Assembly (NCBI GenBank): GCA_000526435.1
Contig: JAGB01000003.1
Location: 62,001-126,000, forward strand
Length of the DNA: 64,000 nucleotides
Direction: 5' to 3'
Source of the DNA: Caldicoprobacter oshimai DSM 21659
GTDB lineage: Bacteria; Bacillota; Clostridia; Caldicoprobacterales; Caldicoprobacteraceae
Shown here: one piece after another, positions 9,359 to 18,127 of the stretch
How the letters are laid out: each line of letters opens with the position of its first letter
Position numbering within the stretch: position 1 is the first letter of the stretch
Program-made: the position numbers and the translations under genes
The notes under the pieces: model-generated
Seen by the model: only the letters and a program-made list of their open reading frames with translations
Database searches by the model: none
What the model was told of the DNA's origin: nothing

Positions 9359-9946
9359 TTATGGCACATACTGTTCTATTAAAGTTATTATTTTACCTTC
9401 CTCCACACCAATGTTCCACAGCGTATGTTCGTATTTCTCCACATATGATTTTAAATCTCGCAATGGAATTTGAATATGCACCATCTCGGTAAGAACCCAA
9501 ACCTCGACATCTTGTGCCAGCGGATACCGTATTATATCCGGAGACGGATCTAATATTTCAAAACCGCTATCTCTGTTGGTATTAGAAATCCAGATGACCT
9601 CGTTTATCCCAATCTCATCTTCGTCTATGGATGTAATATAACCCTTTATATTATCCTTCAATTTGTTGTCAAACATTTCATCTGTATAATCAGAATAATC
9701 TAATATATCGCTGGGAATCCAGCCGGGCTTATCTGCTAGGGTTAAATTGTGTTCCCGTAAAAACTTTCTTACTTGTTCATTCATTTCCGATGATGGATTT
9801 GTCGATGAATATGATGCACTATTTGGCGATGTAGAACCTGTACTGCATGCGGATAGCATTGTGCACAATAACACACTGCAAAGGAAAATAAAAAAGTAAC
9901 ATATACATTTCCTTTTTATAATATTTTGCAAAATAGACATATCCAA
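9359..9946 (-). CDS. Putative lipoprotein of unknown function
   Basis: 195 residues. An N-terminal hydrophobic helix (CYFFIFLCSVLLCTMLSACS) ends in the lipobox LSAC, so the mature protein should be anchored to the outer face of the membrane by its Cys. A Ser/Thr/Asn-rich linker follows, then an acidic soluble domain (GWIPSDILDYSDYTDEMFDN, ISNTNRDSGFEILDPSPDII). The start is a TTG preceded at good spacing by AAGGGGAC; ATG two codons later is the alternative. First of three same-strand small genes. No known family recognised. Confidence 0.65.
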   Translation of the reverse strand: MDMSILQNIIKRKCICYFFIFLCSVLLCTMLSACSTGSTSPNSASYSSTNPSSEMNEQVRKFLREHNLTLADKPGWIPSDILDYSDYTDEMFDNKLKDNIKGYITSIDEDEIGINEVIWISNTNRDSGFEILDPSPDIIRYPLAQDVEVWVLTEMVHIQIPLRDLKSYVEKYEHTLWNIGVEEGKIITLIEQYVP

Positions 9947-9949
9947 CTT

Positions 9950-10358
9950 TCAGTCCCCTTTCTTGATAAATTCAGAGGAAGCAGTTATTTCAAACTGCTG
10001 TCCTCCACGCTTATTTTTCAGGTGTATTATCCTTTGTTTGCCTGTGATTTCTTTGCCTGTGAGAATTTCACTCGAAGCCGCGTGGACCTTCTACCAGTAC
10101 CACCTCAATGATTTGATAAACATGATGAACTGTGGTACCGCAGTAACCCTTATCAAAGGCTAGAAATTCCTCATAACTTCACTTAAGCCATGGCAACTTC
10201 TCTAATCTTTGATACTCATCCAAAATCACATAACTCCTGCAAGATAACGGCAGCAAATACGTTCAAGAAGATAACCTTTTTATCTCCGTTATGCCCTCGT
10301 TTCATTATACAGGAAATTCGTTACAAATCCATTAGAAATTTATAACAAATTCTTTACA
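9950..10358. other. About 400 bases without a supportable gene
   Basis: No intact frame is convincing. On the minus strand at about 10185-10250 one short stretch reads SYVILDEYQRLEKLPWLK and then stops. This resembles the Walker B region of AAA-type ATPases and may be a relic. Confidence 0.4.
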
Positions 10359-10884
10359 TCAATATTTGTACTCCATAAGGTAATTGAATATCGTTCGCAG
10401 CTTATTAAGTTCATCAAAAGTTTCTTGGTCAATACGCCCTTCTTTCTTGAAATACTCTAATTCATCACACACACTGCTATAAGGCAAAATAGATTTGTTT
10501 ATAGAATCCATTTATATTGACTTCCAGCAGAAGCTTTGGATTTGGATACATTTCAATACCCGGGATAAACTCCTCGGGGTAGCTATTCCTTAAATCCCCT
10601 ATACGAAATTTGTTTATAATACGGTTCAGCATCCGTTTGATCTGTCGTTTGCTTAACTTGCCACTCTCTATCTCATCCTGAAATAGGTCTCTTCGCACAC
10701 GAATAACTCCATTGCCGTATAACTCGAATACAGGCTTAGTATTATCAACTTCCTCTATGCAAACAATCCTATTGTTCGCCAGTGGATCATAGGAGATCTC
10801 TGACATTGGAATCACCGTTTTACCATAGCATCCAACCAATATAGATAATACAATCAGCAATACAAGTATTATTTTCATTTTCAT
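10359..10884 (-). pseudogene. Putative lipoprotein gene with a C-terminal frameshift
   Basis: The frame starts MKMKIILVLLIVLSILVGCY after a GAGATGAAA-type site. The hydrophobic stretch ends in lipobox LVGC, so an extracellular lipoprotein is expected. It reads to YKQIYFAL-stop at 10477. In the neighbouring frame the sequence continues sensibly as SVCDELEYFKKEGRIDQETF and ends NYLMEYKY-stop at 10359, so a one-base indel near 10490 has probably cut about 45 residues from a protein of about 175. A helical region (LSKRQIKRMLNRIINKFRI) precedes the break. Function unknown. Confidence 0.6.
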
Positions 10885-11246
10885 CTCCTCTACTTGTTTA
10901 TGAAAATTGGACTCTTATTCTGAAACTGACTTTTTCAGTAGCCATTACTACCGCCGGTAAAAATAACTGCTTTCCACAATATTAAATACAGTATTTCTGT
11001 CAAATGTTGACGATACCATGTACATATATATTTGATTTTTGATTATTAATCATACTAGATCAAATTTTGTATCCCCTGATTTGAATAATACCTAGCGGGT
11101 AAACCTTTGAACTTCAGTTCCTCACTAAAAATGCAGGATATCGGCACGGTCTCCCCATACATGTCAACCAAGGCGCGTCAAAAAGCCTCTGCCAACCGAC
11201 GCGCGCCAAATCACCTCCGCTGACCAAGACCAATGCATCCCACATC

Positions 11247-11475
11247 TCAACCAATTCGCGTCAAAACACCGGCGTTCATTTCATGAACGGTATCGCACAG
11301 CGCCTCTATATCTTCGGCATAATGGGATGACAAAATAATGGTAGCTCCTTCCCTGTTTAATTCTTTGAGTACCTCGCGAATTTCCAAAACACCCTGCTTA
11401 TCAAGGCCGTTCATAGGCTCGTCCAGTATCAACAGCTTTGGCTTTTCCATTATGGCCTGTGCAATGCCAAAGAAT
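11247..11475 (-). pseudogene. ABC transporter ATP-binding protein, C-terminal remnant
   Basis: About 75 residues: GIAQAIMEKPKLLILDEPMN (Walker B), then GLDKQG (D-loop) and IILSSHYAED (switch His). The Walker A and signature motifs are missing; coding similarity begins abruptly at about 11475. Only 12 nt upstream lies a BlaI-type promoter (11488-11516), so a deletion has apparently fused that promoter to the tail of an ABC gene. It cannot be an active ATPase. Confidence 0.8.
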
Positions 11476-11487
11476 GTTTACAACGTC

Positions 11488-11516
11488 ATTCTATCACAAT
11501 AGAATAGAGTTGTCAA
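11488..11516 (-). promoter_or_regulatory. Promoter with BlaI-type operator (site 1)
   Basis: TTGACA (11511-11516), a 17-nt spacer and TAGAAT (11488-11493), read leftwards. The palindrome TTCTATCACAATAGAA (11489-11504) covers the -10 box and spacer. The same geometry occurs at 14334-14362 and 22625-22653. Confidence 0.7.
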
Positions 11517-11718
11517 TAGATGATTTGATTTAGATAATTTGATTTAGCCATAAAGTAGCAAGCGTTATGATGATATTTTGAATATACAAATGCTATACAA
11601 CACTGCATTTGATCCATCAAGGAACTTTAAATGAACCATATATTTTACATTTTAAAAAAGTTCCGCCATTCATCTCCGATTAAAATCGAAGGATGAATGG
11701 CGGTTTGAGTTATTGTCT

Positions 11719-11940
11719 GAAAACCGGCTGGATATCCGTGAGCAAACCAAAGGTTCAAAAAAGTTTAACCGGATAATGTCCAGCTGGAACTTCTGGGAGC
11801 TGGCCTCATTCATCGAATACAAAGCTGCCCTTGATGGAGTGCTTGTAATTTATGTTGAGTCCAAGGAGACTTCAAAAAATCACAATTCATTAATGAAAAG
11901 ATGTCACGCCTCAATTATGAAAGTGATGGATGCCGTTTAG
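11719..11940 (+). pseudogene. IS200/IS605-type TnpB (OrfB), C-terminal remnant
   Basis: Reads LDIREQTKGSKKFNRIMSSW, then WELASFIEYKAALDGVLVIYVESKETSKN. This is the region just before the zinc finger in TnpB proteins, which are RNA-guided nucleases of IS200/IS605 elements. The zinc-finger cysteines that should follow (CSxCG) are absent, and so is everything upstream. About 70 residues survive of a protein normally near 400. Confidence 0.65.
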
Positions 11941-11967
11941 CGTGCAGCTGCACACCAAAGTCTTCTG

Positions 11968-13866
11968 TTAATCTTCTTGTCCGTCAACCCGATAAGTTAT
12001 ACCGTTAACAGTGATAGCAACTACCTGGCTCAAGTCAAGCTCCCACCGACTAAACCTCCAGTTACGATAGAATTTGCCGGTACTGGTGTCATAATTGCGT
12101 ATTACGCTGATGGGATGACGCTGGTAAAAAAACAATCTTCTATCGTCATAATCAAGATTGATTTCCTGACCATCAACCAAAACTATCGTTGCACGGATAT
12201 GGGGTTCAATCCATTCGTTACCGTACTCACCCGTGCTCTTGGAGTGTTCACCTATTTCCCGGCTGCAGCCCCTGATCTTAAGCTCAAAGGGCGTAAGCAA
12301 AATCTCTTCAATGCAATAGCCATCGTATAAATCCGGTTCAGGATAAAAAACAATATTCTTGGTAAAAACATTGGTCACAACAGTTGTAAGGATGTATTTG
12401 TTTCCTTTCAAATTCAAAGTAAGCTCGAGAGTTTTGCCCTCGCAATCCTTGAGGCTTTCGTATTTCAAGTAATCAGAATCGGGAGTGAGGGCTTCAATGA
12501 ACTCTTCATCTATATCCTGCGGTCTGGTATACAGACGATGTGTAATTGTAGCTGAACAAAGGAAATACCGCACCCCGTCCTGATAGCCTACCTCTTCCAT
12601 GTTGCCAAACAGCATATATTCCCATCTGGGTATCCTCGGCGTGTCTATGGGATCGACGATGCGTCCGCTTATGCTAAAATCTTCCGGTAGCTCACCTTCC
12701 ACCGCCATGATTGCATACACATTGTGATCGGTGAAAATAGTGCTCTGTAAGCGGATGGTGCAGTCCTCAGTTACCACCGCTGCGCTCTCTTCCGCAATCT
12801 CGTTGATGCTGTCGGCATACTTGTACACATGGTCGCCAAATGCTTTTCTAAACAGCCCCAACGACTTTGGCTCCACCTCGGCTTCTACCAGAGAAACGGC
12901 AAAGGTGAGCATCATTACCGCTACAAGTATGAACGCCAACACCCTACTGAAAACGGTAGCCTCTTTCGTCTTCATAATCGATATGACCCGTTCTTCTATT
13001 GCCTTCTTATTGAAATTGCTGGCCAGCGGCGCCAATCCAATCTTGGTTTCCTCCATACCGATCAAAGCCAAAGCATATGACGACCTTGAGGTTTGGCCAA
13101 ATGCTCGCACAACCGCCTCATCGCATGCCAGCTCAATATCACGGTTGGCAAGCACATACATCGCCCACACCAGAGGGTTAAACCAATGAATACACAATAC
13201 CGCCGCAAGCAGCCATTTTCTCAGCGTATCAAACCGTTTGATATGTACCAGCTCATGAGCAAGAATGTATTTCAGACGCCATTCATCTTTGCTGCTTATT
13301 ATTTTCGGAAGAAGTATCACCGGCCTCCATATACCGTAAGTCAGCGGAACCGCAATGGTATCCAACTGCCTAATTTGAACGGTTCTTCTTATCGGATGCT
13401 CTCTCAAACACCGGTTGAAAACATAACCGTTAACTGGAAGTGCGGTTTTATATTTTTTCAGACACCGGAGATGCGTCACCAGAAAAAAGCTTGCCATGAT
13501 GATTGCAACTGTTGACCATACCAATACAAAAGCTGACCAATTGGGTACAAAAGGAGAAACGACCGAAGGCGTCGATGGCGCCTCAACCAACTCTGCAGGC
13601 ACAATATTGGCGGTATTATACTGTAAAGACGTATTGGGGACAATCCGTATAATATCTTCCTGCGCTAATACCTCAGAAATATTGTCCGGCCCATTATATG
13701 CCCTCATACGCAGTGGAATGGAAAATGGGATAAGCAATCGACATAGAACAATATCCCAAAAGATAAGAAAAGTTTTTTTGGGCAGCTTATTGATTGCCAG
13801 TGTGCGGATTGCCACAATAGCCAAAATAAGAACAGCGGCCGAAAGGCTGGTTTGCAAGACCTTCAC
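11968..13866 (-). CDS. BlaR1/MecR1-like M56 peptidase with a non-penicillin-binding extracellular domain
   Basis: 632 residues from a GTG preceded by GAGGTG. N-terminal membrane helices (SAAVLILAIVAIRTLAINKL and more) surround a cytoplasmic zinc-protease loop with LAHELVHIKR (HEXXH) and IELACDEAVV (third ligand region), the M56 signature. In this family the peptidase is activated by a sensor domain and leads to loss of the BlaI repressor. A further helix (VLAFILVAVMMLTFAVSLVE) is followed by about 290 extracellular residues. These lack the transpeptidase SxxK motif and end in AITVNGITYRVDG, like the outer domain of some anti-sigma proteins. It lies just downstream of blaI. The signal sensed is unknown. 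Confidence 0.88.
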   Translation of the reverse strand: MKVLQTSLSAAVLILAIVAIRTLAINKLPKKTFLIFWDIVLCRLLIPFSIPLRMRAYNGPDNISEVLAQEDIIRIVPNTSLQYNTANIVPAELVEAPSTPSVVSPFVPNWSAFVLVWSTVAIIMASFFLVTHLRCLKKYKTALPVNGYVFNRCLREHPIRRTVQIRQLDTIAVPLTYGIWRPVILLPKIISSKDEWRLKYILAHELVHIKRFDTLRKWLLAAVLCIHWFNPLVWAMYVLANRDIELACDEAVVRAFGQTSRSSYALALIGMEETKIGLAPLASNFNKKAIEERVISIMKTKEATVFSRVLAFILVAVMMLTFAVSLVEAEVEPKSLGLFRKAFGDHVYKYADSINEIAEESAAVVTEDCTIRLQSTIFTDHNVYAIMAVEGELPEDFSISGRIVDPIDTPRIPRWEYMLFGNMEEVGYQDGVRYFLCSATITHRLYTRPQDIDEEFIEALTPDSDYLKYESLKDCEGKTLELTLNLKGNKYILTTVVTNVFTKNIVFYPEPDLYDGYCIEEILLTPFELKIRGCSREIGEHSKSTGEYGNEWIEPHIRATIVLVDGQEINLDYDDRRLFFYQRHPISVIRNYDTSTGKFYRNWRFSRWELDLSQVVAITVNGITYRVDGQED

Positions 13867-13920
13867 ACCCAACACCTCGATTTAAATTGTTTTTGCCAAA
13901 CCACTCATTCCGCCGCTACC

Positions 13921-14280
13921 TCATTCCAAATCTTTTACCAGCCGCTTAAGCCTCTCAATCTCTTGCGGAGTCAATTTTCTACTCTCTAAGAGAGATGCAA
14001 CAAGCTGATCGGCAGCACCGCCGTACATTTTATTGATAAGCTCGTTGGTTTCAAACTCCCGTACCTGTTCTTTGGTAACAAGCGGATGGCACACAAAGTT
14101 AGGCTCTCGCCGTTCAATGACACCTTTTTCAATGCATTTTTTGATTACCGTGTAAGTAGTGGTCTTCTTCCATCCCACCTGTTTATTTAAAATTTCGGCA
14201 ATTCGCTTTGCAGGGGTATCGCCATATTGCCACAAAACTTCCATGACTTTTAACTCTGAATCAAACAGTTTTATATCCAT
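13921..14280 (-). CDS. BlaI/MecI/CopY-family transcriptional repressor
   Basis: 119 residues. A winged-helix N-terminal domain (SELKVMEVLWQYGDTPAKRI, then GWKKTTTYTVIKKCIEKGVI) and a C-terminal dimerisation region (KLTPQEIERLKRLVKDLE) match the family throughout. I start at MDIKLFDSEL because AGGAGGACTGAG precedes that ATG. It is transcribed with the M56 peptidase gene 54 nt downstream, the usual repressor/sensor pair. The palindrome TTCTATTATTATAGAA on its own promoter (14335-14350) suggests autoregulation. A truncated second copy lies at 22440-22571. Confidence 0.93.
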   Translation of the reverse strand: MDIKLFDSELKVMEVLWQYGDTPAKRIAEILNKQVGWKKTTTYTVIKKCIEKGVIERREPNFVCHPLVTKEQVREFETNELINKMYGGAADQLVASLLESRKLTPQEIERLKRLVKDLE

Positions 14281-14333
14281 CTCAGTCCTCCTGTACATCC
14301 TTTGTTCTGTTGCAATAGAATATTTGTAATTTT

Positions 14334-14362
14334 ATTCTATTATTATAGAACATACTTGTCAA
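14334..14362 (-). promoter_or_regulatory. blaI promoter with operator (site 2)
   Basis: TTGACA (14357-14362), a 17-nt spacer and TAGAAT (14334-14339). The palindrome TTCTATTATTATAGAA (14335-14350) overlaps the spacer and -10. A second inverted repeat, ATAGAATA...TATTCTAT (14315-14340), lies downstream and could be a second repressor site. Confidence 0.75.
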
Positions 14363-14586
14363 TAGTAGCTTTATTTAATGTTTTCTTGCGCAATGTCACC
14401 TTTGTGTAAATTATCGCGATGAAATATCATTTAGCTTGCATGATTCAATTATTAGGTTTAGGATGTACTCCATGTAATGAAAAACCATCAACCCGAGTAT
14501 ACATGACCCTTTAATTGATGATTACAAAAGCGAATAAAATTGAACTTAAAAATAAAAGGCATGAACCTCCAGTATGCTTGGTCCCC

Positions 14587-15378
14587 TTATCTGTTTATGT
14601 TTAGCATCTGCACAACATATTGTTCAATTTCATCGAGTGAATTTGCTGCAGCAATAGATGGATAAGAATAGCGGTCAAATATTACACCTTTGTCATCAGA
14701 AGCCAGAAAAGCATACCGCATTCCATCTAAAAATCCATATTCAGCAATATCGCTCAAGAAAAGTTTCGTGTCATTTTGCTCCCAATAGGATGTATCGTCA
14801 TACTTGATAGGCATAAAAATACCCGTCATTCCTACTCTCATTGCTGAAATAACATCGGTATCTTCTATCCACAAACCAGTACCAACGGGACACGGTAATA
14901 ATACGGAAACAACTTGTCCGGCACTTTCATCTCCGCGGTATACTTTATCAATTTTAATCTTTGCAATGGCTCTGTACTCCGTAGAACCGTTAAAGTCAAT
15001 CCTGATGTTTCTGATTTCTTCCACAGTTCCTTTAAAAATAGAAGTGTTCCGCTTATGAAATAATTCTTCTTCCGTTAACCACGCCAAGTCAGATAAGCTT
15101 CGTAATGCACTGTCAGGCACATTATCTACATATTTGACCCTAACATTACCTCTGGAATTTTTAAGTTCAAAATCGCTGTTTCCTTTGGAAAAAAGCGGAA
15201 TACAAAATACTAAAAAAAGCACACAGGTTACAACCGCAAGGGTTGCAATAGTTGGTTTTGCTTTTATAGTCATCGCTCTTTTCTGAGGTTGCGACATCAA
15301 ATAATTTAGCACTTTTGTACTTAAATCCTGGCTAAATTGGACATTATCTATTGCTGCTCTGTAAATATCCCTATTCAT
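14587..15378 (-). CDS. Membrane-anchored anti-sigma-like protein
   Basis: 263 residues from ATG (MNRDIYRAAIDNVQFSQDL), with GGAGG seven bases upstream. A cytoplasmic segment of about 45 residues is followed by one membrane helix (TIATLAVVTCVLFLVFCIPL) and an extracellular domain of about 190 residues (WLTEEELFHKRNTSIFKGTV; GMTGIFMPIKYDDTSYWEQN). Size, topology and the 8-nt overlap with the ECF sigma gene point to the cognate anti-sigma factor. I see no zinc-binding anti-sigma motif, so the role is inferred from context. A 132-residue C-terminal copy of the same protein is at 23051-23447. Confidence 0.7.
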   Translation of the reverse strand: MNRDIYRAAIDNVQFSQDLSTKVLNYLMSQPQKRAMTIKAKPTIATLAVVTCVLFLVFCIPLFSKGNSDFELKNSRGNVRVKYVDNVPDSALRSLSDLAWLTEEELFHKRNTSIFKGTVEEIRNIRIDFNGSTEYRAIAKIKIDKVYRGDESAGQVVSVLLPCPVGTGLWIEDTDVISAMRVGMTGIFMPIKYDDTSYWEQNDTKLFLSDIAEYGFLDGMRYAFLASDDKGVIFDRYSYPSIAAANSLDEIEQYVVQMLNINR

Positions 15379-15868
15379 CTTCAAAACCTCCAATCTTATC
15401 TTTTAAGATATCTTTTAATATCTTACGACCACGGGCAAGCCGTGTACCAATAGTCGTAGTTCTCTCACCCAGAATTTCGGCAATCTCTTTTATGGAGTAT
15501 CCCTCATAATAGTACAAGTGGATTGGCAATCTATATTTTACATCTAAAGAGAGTACCGCAGCCAAAAGATCGTTTTGCTCCGAAGGTAAATATAGTAATT
15601 CTTCGTACAGTGGAGTGCGGCTCTTGAGCCAACCACTTTTTAAAAAATCCCTGCTTTTATTGATTGTAACTCTAATAAGCCACGCTTTTAAATGTTCTTC
15701 ACTTTCAAACGCAGGTGCCTTTTGCATAAGCGTCAAAAATACCTCTTGGGTTACATCTTCTGCGTCTGCAGTGTTTTTCAAATAGGCAAACGCAGTTTTT
15801 GCCACTGTTTTAGAATATTTCTCTACAGCACACCTAACAAATTCGTTCAGTCCCCTTGGTTGGTTCAC
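15371..15868 (-). CDS. RNA polymerase ECF sigma factor
   Basis: 165 residues. Region 2 is visible in FAYLKNTADAEDVTQEVFLT and the following HLKAWLIRVTINKSRDFLKS; region 4 is in LYYYEGYSIKEIAEILGERT and TIGTRLARGRKILK. The open frame extends to 15964, but a GTG at 15868 with GGAG at good spacing gives the usual compact start (NQPRGLNEFVRCAVEKYSK). The gene overlaps the anti-sigma gene, implying coupled translation. Such pairs typically sense envelope stress. The target promoters are not identified. Confidence 0.92.
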   Translation of the reverse strand: MNQPRGLNEFVRCAVEKYSKTVAKTAFAYLKNTADAEDVTQEVFLTLMQKAPAFESEEHLKAWLIRVTINKSRDFLKSGWLKSRTPLYEELLYLPSEQNDLLAAVLSLDVKYRLPIHLYYYEGYSIKEIAEILGERTTTIGTRLARGRKILKDILKDKIGGFEDE

Positions 15869-15976
15869 CTGCACTCCACTCCCTTCACTATGTATACGAA
15901 CAGGAATACCGATATTTTTCATGTAATTACAAAAAATTTGACCATCTAATAGATGGTCACTCAATTATTATTCTAT

Positions 15977-16378
15977 TCAGTGCTTCGTAGCCACCAAAAT
16001 AACAGTGTTTCCTTTCTGCCACACCTTATTTACTTTGGAAAATCCGGCCGTAAGCAGCATTTTGATTTGATTTTCAACGGTACAAGGAGTATCGTAATGA
16101 TAAATCACACTGTCAGGCAAACCCATTTCTGCACGAAGGCGCTCATATTCTTTATAATAAAATCTTCATACTCCTGGTTAGGCGCCATGTAATCACACTC
16201 TATATATACTCCAGGACTAGCGCATTGCAAACCTTTGTGTATAATGCAACATTATCCTCATGAGAAAAATGATGCAATGCTTGAAAGAAAATGGCCACAT
16301 CAAACGCCTCAATACCAAAATCATAATCAAAAAAATTTGCATTGATCAATGTTAGTTCTTTATCAGGGTGTTTTTTCT
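15977..16378 (-). pseudogene. Class I SAM-dependent methyltransferase, C-terminal remnant with frameshift
   Basis: Reading leftwards, one frame gives KELTLINANFFDYDFGIEAF then DVAIFFQALHHFSHEDNVAL, the motif II-IV region of class I methyltransferases. After a frameshift near 16220 it continues with IECDYMAPNQEYED and, after another, ERLRAEMGLPDSVIYHYDTP to ILVATKH-stop at 15977. The SAM-binding motif I is missing. Pieces add up to about 135 residues of a protein that would be about 220. Confidence 0.7.
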
Positions 16379-16525
16379 GTCATATTATATATCAGCTCCT
16401 TTCTTTTTCAAGCATTTGTCCACATACAAACCACAACCACCCTGCCAGCTAATAGTAGTATGGTTATCGTATAAGCCTAGACTATACCTCTCCCACAATT
16501 ACAGCTCACAGCAAAATCTAATAAC

Positions 16526-16732
16526 CTAAATCCCGTACAAACAGATAAAGAGAAAACGTATAGATTTTCCTAAGGTTAATATTTCATCAAATCTATGTTC
16601 TATGCTTTCAAAGTATGGCTTTTCTTTTAGTTCTTCATACATTTCATAATTCATCAAAGCAACCATCCACATTAAAACCCGGGAACTCCCACTCAATAAC
16701 CTTTGCAAAATATACGATTGCTCCGACATCAT
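16526..16732 (-). CDS. Hypothetical protein, probably a C-terminal fragment
   Basis: 68 codons from the first ATG (MMSEQSYILQRLLSGSSRVL). The frame is open for about 30 further codons upstream with protein-like content (NEGDSLEILYKNDTSHICDF) but no start or ribosome site. It abuts the end of the DUF2207-type gene. I cannot name a family. Probably decayed. Confidence 0.3.
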   Translation of the reverse strand: MMSEQSYILQRLLSGSSRVLMWMVALMNYEMYEELKEKPYFESIEHRFDEILTLGKSIRFLFICLYGI

Positions 16733-16812
16733 AAAATCGCAAATATGGGAAGTATCATTTTTGTATAAAATCTCTAATGAATCTCCTTCATTTTGATGGT
16801 TGCGACTAAAGG

Positions 16813-17664
16813 CTAAAAGCCTCCCGCTCCGCCTCCGCCGGCACCGCCGCCTCCACCACTGGAGAAGCTGCCGCTTCCGGAATATGAAGCGTTTGAACCT
16901 CCAAATGATTTATTCATACTTTTTTGAAAGGAATTATTATCATTATTGGTTAACAGCAAATACCAAAACAGCCAACCGTTATAGGAGTATGCTTTATTGA
17001 GATAAGTGGTTTCATCAAAATTAAAATCATCTATTTTTTTATCCACACCTAAACTCAATGCATATATTAAGGATATATCCGAAGAATACTCTTCAATATC
17101 TTTATTAGATAAATCTACTTTGTAACTTTTCATATATTTCTTAAATTTTTTCCATTTCTTGTATTGCTGGTATCCATAATCTGAACGCCAATTAAGCAGT
17201 GCTACGCCGTATACAAACAAGATGACTGCTATGACTGTACCGGCTATACCAAAGAAGATGCCGTAAGCCAACGCAAATATGTTCAATATTAATAATGCTA
17301 TGAAAGCTAGAATCAAGATTGCGCCAATTTTTGTTTTACTTTTATCATAATACCCTTTACTCACAGCGTCTTGCTTTATTTTATTTCTCCATTCAGAAAA
17401 CAGGTTTATAAATCTAGAACCATTATGTTTGCTGAAGCTTTGTATTTCTCTAGTACTGACAGAATGTCCATTCCCTATTTCATTAATTAACAAGTTTATA
17501 AAGAACCTTTCATGGCTTAAAAGGGAATCATCCGCTTCTCTTACCCGGGAAATAACATAGTCTACATCTTCAGGCTTTTCATTATTGTCTTCTCCCTTGT
17601 GTATTTTCAAGTAACCCTTCCTTACAAGATCCAGTATAGTTGCAAATATATGGACATTACCCAT
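16813..17664 (-). pseudogene. DUF2207-type membrane protein, N-terminally truncated
   Basis: About 283 residues matching the C-terminal half of DUF2207 proteins: an ATILDLVRKGYLKI helix-turn region, two adjacent membrane helices (IGAILILAFIALLILNIFAL; FGIAGTVIAVILFVYGVALL) and a terminal Gly/Ser-rich tail ending GGGGAGGF. Full proteins of this type are about 550-600 residues with a signal peptide and an extracellular beta domain, both missing here. The first ATG has no ribosome site, and the sequence upstream belongs to a different gene (17657-17761). A deletion has probably joined the two. Whether it is still expressed is unclear. Confidence 0.75.
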
Positions 17665-17761
17665 AAAAAGGATGTCTGTTGGTCTGAATGCAGCCTCCGC
17701 AGTTGCAAGGTTCCCTGTAGTTACAGTCTAAGCAGATGAGACCATATCTTGACTCTACCAT
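17657..17761 (-). pseudogene. Cys-rich DUF3795-like protein, N-terminal fragment
   Basis: A 34-codon frame with a good ribosome site (AAAAGGGA, 7-nt spacing). It contains YGLICLDCNYREPCNCGGC, a C-x2-C...C-x-C-x2-C array, and ends RHPFYG-stop. This matches the start of DUF3795-type putative zinc-binding proteins, in which a further Cys block follows the PFxG motif. The stop coincides with the start of DUF2207 homology, so it is probably cut by the same deletion. It could also be a genuine metal-binding miniprotein. Confidence 0.5.
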
Positions 17762-17839
17762 TATAATTCCCTTTTAAATTAAATTTCAATTCTTGAATCG
17801 CTCAAATTCAACAGTTTCATCAATTCTCGTAACCAAATC

Positions 17840-18127
17840 TTAACGTCTTTTGATTTTTCTTGCACCACCAATAAACATTATAATACTTAACCCGACTGCA
17901 AGAATCATGCTGTAATCAAACCTACTTGAAAAGAAGAGGGCAACAATAACAGCAATTATATTTACCAAACCTATAACGAACATCACAATGCCCATTGGCT
18001 TTCCGCCATATTTTACATGGGGAGGTATATTACCACCAGTCCAATGACCGGGACTATACTTATGCTCATTCCATTCATTTAAATCTTTAAGATAAGCATT
18101 ACGCCTTGTCAGCTTCTTTCTCTTCAT
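17840..18127 (-). CDS. Small membrane protein of unknown function
   Basis: 95 residues from ATG (MKRKKLTRRNAYLKDLNEWN), preceded by a GGGGGGAG site. A basic, hydrophilic N-terminal half contains HKYSPGHWTGGNIPPHVKYG. Two hydrophobic helices follow (MGIVMFVIGLVNIIAVIVAL; SMILAVGLSIIMFIGGA) and the end is a basic tail, KIKRR. It is likely an inner-membrane protein with a cytoplasmic N terminus. The frame is open for 12 codons further upstream, but the ribosome site favours this start. Family not recognised. 18128-18580 holds no gene I can support. Confidence 0.6.
   Translation of the reverse strand: MKRKKLTRRNAYLKDLNEWNEHKYSPGHWTGGNIPPHVKYGGKPMGIVMFVIGLVNIIAVIVALFFSSRFDYSMILAVGLSIIMFIGGARKIKRR

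Noticed and set aside
9963-10163. Plus-strand frame of 66 codons
   Set aside because: Cys-rich random-looking composition, no ribosome site and no motif.
10185-10270. Walker B-like SYVILDEYQRLEKLPWLK on the minus strand as an AAA ATPase gene
   Set aside because: Only about 25 residues can be read before frames break; too little to call a gene, so it is noted only as a possible relic.
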